A DNA stretch of 64,000 nt from positions 186,001 to 250,000 of the forward strand of contig NZ_MSCW01000004.1 in NCBI RefSeq assembly GCF_001981305.1. Reading direction: 5' to 3'. This document shows positions 62,487 through 64,000 of this stretch, one piece after another. The translations under genes were made by a program, and so were the position numbers. Under the pieces are notes generated by a model. That model ran no database searches. It saw only the letters and a list, made by a program, of their open reading frames with translations, and had not been told where the DNA came from. The DNA is from Marinobacter lutaoensis (GTDB taxonomy: Bacteria; Pseudomonadota; Gammaproteobacteria; Pseudomonadales; Oleiphilaceae). How positions within the stretch are numbered: position 1 is the stretch's first letter; each line of letters begins with the position of its first letter.

Positions 62487-62853
62487 GCGCTTTACGTCCA
62501 GGACGGCGAGAGTTCTTCATAAACTCCTCAACGTCGTTCTGCACATCCTTCTGAGATTTGATGCGGTTGGCCTCAACCCAATCCAAAAGGTCCGAGCGTT
62601 TAATCAATACACGATTCCCCCCCGGCTTTGTAAAGCTGATTCGCTTCTCATGAGTCAGCTTGTAGATATAGCTCCGCTTTGAACCGATCAAAGCTGCCGC
62701 CTCATCGACAGTAAGATACTCCTTTCCAGAAGGAGGGAGGTTCACGTTACTGGTGTCGCTCGACGCTGTTCCCGAAACGAAATCAGCCAAGATTTTTTTG
62801 ATTTCTGCCAATTCATTCATCACGCACGATAACTGTTCTGTTTCAGACATCAT
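62476..62853 (-). CDS. xis: Excisionase-like helix-turn-helix protein
   Basis: A 125-residue protein with an N-terminal coiled-looking segment (about 1-30) and an excisionase/MerR-like winged HTH (EYLTVDEAAALIGSKRSYIYK, then VLIKRSDLLDWVEANR, about 47-95), ending in a basic tail (RRPGRKAPKR). Such proteins bend att DNA to favour excision. It is convergent with int and overlaps its 3' end (62476-62486), an arrangement I recall for SGI1, whose Xis is about the same size. Two ATGs (62853 and 62850) are possible starts. A palindrome (62930-62942) lies about 77 nt upstream. Confidence 0.82.
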   Translation of the reverse strand: MMSETEQLSCVMNELAEIKKILADFVSGTASSDTSNVNLPPSGKEYLTVDEAAALIGSKRSYIYKLTHEKRISFTKPGGNRVLIKRSDLLDWVEANRIKSQKDVQNDVEEFMKNSRRPGRKAPKR

Positions 62854-62877
62854 TCACCCACATTGTCTTTGATTCGC

Positions 62878-62889
62878 TTTGATGGGTTT
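62878..62889. repeat. 12-bp inverted repeat, right copy (TTTGATGGGTTT)
   Basis: Exact reverse complement of 61093-61104. It lies 25 nt upstream of the xis start. Confidence 0.4.
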
Positions 62890-62929
62890 ATGATGAAGGA
62901 GAGAGGTGCGAAACGACGGGTCTGCTTTT

Positions 62930-62942
62930 GCCCATTTTGGGC
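62930..62942. promoter_or_regulatory. Perfect palindrome upstream of xis, candidate activator site
   Basis: GCCCATTTTGGGC has perfect 5-bp arms about the three central Ts. It lies 77 nt upstream of xis, where the plasmid activator AcaCD acts in SGI1. I do not remember the AcaCD consensus exactly; the GCCC...GGGC shape looks compatible. Confidence 0.45.
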
Positions 62943-63000
62943 GGTTTGAGCGGAATTGAGAAAATTTTCTGGAAAGTGCCTACGTCAGTCCGACCGACTA

Positions 63001-63310
63001 ACTGTCCACATTTCCCCTGTCACCAATAGTTGTAATTTATTATTTGTTTAAAACTACTTGAAAGAACTACTTGCAGACTGTCCAATGCAACGATTTTTCC
63101 TTTAGATTCATTGGTTTATTGTTAAAAAATCAATTATAGGCGTGGCGCTAGTGTCGTACAGGCGTGGCGCTAGTGACGTGACTGGCGTGGCGCTAGTGTC
63201 GTGGATAACTTGCCAAAACTCGCCGGAGCCCTTGATTTCACAGGCTTGGCTACTGCGTGGCGCTAGTGACGTGGATAACATTGGTTATAAACAGGGTTAT
63301 CCACCATGGG
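63001..63310. other. oriV: Iteron-type replication origin (oriV) of the element
   Basis: Within the 586-nt gene-free gap between xis and rep. Four copies of the 18-mer GCGTGGCGCTAGTGWCGT (W is A or T) are at 63140-63157, 63162-63179, 63185-63202 and 63255-63272, three in near-tandem with 22- and 23-nt periods. Iterons 3 and 4 run straight into GTGGATAA, a DnaA box reading leftward, and TTATCCACC follows at 63298-63306. An AT-rich stretch with a repeated AACTACTTG (63052-63060, 63065-63073) adjoins and could unwind. A frame across the iterons (63142-63447) looks like an artefact. Confidence 0.8.
63140..63272. repeat. Four 18-bp iterons
   Basis: Copies at 63140, 63162, 63185 and 63255, identical except T/A at position 15 (T, A, T, A). 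A degenerate partial copy (AGGCTTGGCTACTG, about 63242-63255) lies before the fourth. Confidence 0.9.
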
Positions 63311-63349
63311 AGCGAATTCGACTCAACCAGAATACCGCCCGTAGGGGCT

Positions 63350-63366
63350 GTAATTATCATAATTAC
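63350..63366. promoter_or_regulatory. 17-bp perfect palindrome downstream of rep
   Basis: GTAATTATCATAATTAC: two 8-bp arms about a central C. An operator-like site, about 75 nt past the rep stop, between rep and the iterons. Confidence 0.35.
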
Positions 63367-63439
63367 CGTAATCGAAGTAGACGAGATAGGGCTTTGAATG
63401 AGGAGATGCGAACAAAGAAGGATTCGCCCCGAGGCTTTT

Positions 63440-64000
63440 TCACTTAGGGGCGATATGAGGGTTCGTCTTGGTAATTATCAGTTTATCGCTTTGAAAAAGC
63501 GTGCTGTTGAAAATCTCATGATGGAAAATAGACGCTAATATAGCGGCATTTTCCAGCTTTCGACGGAAGTCTCTCCGCTCCTTCGTTTCACTGCTGAACT
63601 GAAGCTTCAGGGCATCAAGCGGGATTTCAATCTGCCTTCTGCGCGACATCGAGTGGACTCGCCAATTCCACCAACAGTAGAAATCGATGGCGAGCGGGTT
63701 TTTAGTCAAAGCTTTGATCGCGTGGGCGGAAACTGGCACAGCATTGCTCAAAATGCTTTGGTAGAACTCTTCATCCAGGCTGATTGTTGATGACCAGCTT
63801 GAATTTTTGCCATGGCGCATTGAGATAAGCGCCTTACGGGATACAAGAATATTCTCAATTTCTACCCCGTTTCCAACCACTCTCTCTATCTGAAATGTAG
63901 AGCGAGCCAAACGATTGACCTGTTCGCGCAGTAGAGCTGCATATCGACCACTATTGCTTAGTCCAAGACTTTTCAGGAACTGGCTTTGGCTTGTATCAAT
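63440..64000 (-). CDS. rep: RepA-like plasmid replication initiator, 5'-truncated by window edge
   Basis: The C-terminal 186 residues of a protein whose frame stays open to the last base. The stretch FLKSLGLSNSGRYAALLREQ with VNRLARSTFQIER, and later NPLAIDFYCWWNWRVHSM and FRRKLENAAILASIF, resembles the 'plasmid encoded RepA' family (PF04796-type) that binds iterons. In SGI1 a RepA-like rep gene lies at this place and drives replication of the excised element. It reads leftward toward the iterons. The TTG at 63910 is not the start. The stop lies in a TCGCCCC/GGGGCGA inverted repeat (63424-63453). Confidence 0.75.
   Translation of the reverse strand: MDTSQSQFLKSLGLSNSGRYAALLREQVNRLARSTFQIERVVGNGVEIENILVSRKALISMRHGKNSSWSSTISLDEEFYQSILSNAVPVSAHAIKALTKNPLAIDFYCWWNWRVHSMSRRRQIEIPLDALKLQFSSETKERRDFRRKLENAAILASIFHHEIFNSTLFQSDKLIITKTNPHIAPK

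Noticed and set aside
63140..63272. CRISPR array
   Set aside because: Repeats are 18 bp with spacers of only 4-5 bp (one of 52), no cas genes, and they fit iterons next to a RepA-like gene.
63142..63447. A 101-codon rightward reading frame over the iterons
   Set aside because: It is built from the repeated iteron sequence (repeated RGASDV) and has no recognisable protein features or ribosome site.

Overview
The window is about 64 kb of GC-rich bacterial chromosome spanning a replication origin. It looks like a gammaproteobacterium of the Pseudomonas/Marinobacter/Alcanivorax type. The reasons are the order gyrB-recF-dnaN-dnaA-oriC-rpmH-rnpA-yidD-yidC-mnmE, the block aroE-hemF-tsaC-dprA-LysM facing def-fmt-rsmB-trkA, and the trio gamma-carbonic anhydrase / prlC / yheV, all of which I recall from Pseudomonas-type chromosomes near oriC. 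I cannot name the species from sequence alone.

Layout. 1-5 kb: end of a Na+/H+ antiporter gene, yheV-prlC, a gamma-carbonic anhydrase, an Hsp20 chaperone and a small PA4642-family gene. 5-11.5 kb: a long leftward series LysM protein, dprA, tsaC, hemF, aroE, motA, motB. 11.8-19.3 kb: rightward def-fmt-rsmB-trkA and glyQ-glyS, then tRNA-Pro(CGG). 19.6-24.9 kb: a DUF454 membrane protein and a leftward YhiI/RbbA/YhhJ-type ABC exporter. 25-29.8 kb: a complete arginine deiminase operon (YfcC-type transporter, arcA, arcB, arcC). 29.8-34 kb: a GGDEF-EAL protein, a sulfide:quinone oxidoreductase and a single-domain globin. 34-47.7 kb: a DNA-repair block with a FAN1-like nuclease and an XPD/DinG-like helicase read leftward, divergent from recC-recB-recD. 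48-61 kb: the origin region, with an ABC1/UbiB-type kinase gene unexpectedly placed between dnaN and recF.

The most interesting part is the right end. Directly after the mnmE stop codon the composition drops from GC-rich to AT-rich. There follow a 406-aa tyrosine recombinase, a convergently overlapping 125-aa excisionase-like gene, an iteron-type origin (four 18-bp repeats plus DnaA-box-like sites) and the C-terminal part of a RepA-like initiator that runs off the window. Insertion at the 3' end of mnmE and this int/xis/oriV/rep order are the hallmarks of the Salmonella genomic island 1 (SGI1) family. I read this as the left end of an SGI1-related integrative mobilizable element that carries its own replicon, in a host outside the enteric/Vibrio groups where I know of such islands. 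Regulatory-looking repeats around int and xis (four copies of TTTGCTCC/GGAGCAA, a perfect GCCCA-TTT-TGGGC palindrome upstream of xis, a 17-bp palindrome downstream of rep) are described separately.

How the genes work together: the core genes cover replication initiation, ribosome and tRNA maturation, and initiator-Met formylation and deformylation. The accessory core genes suggest a motile, facultatively low-oxygen lifestyle (arginine fermentation, sulfide oxidation, globin, stator genes, c-di-GMP turnover). All functional calls rest on motif recognition by eye; no database search was made.
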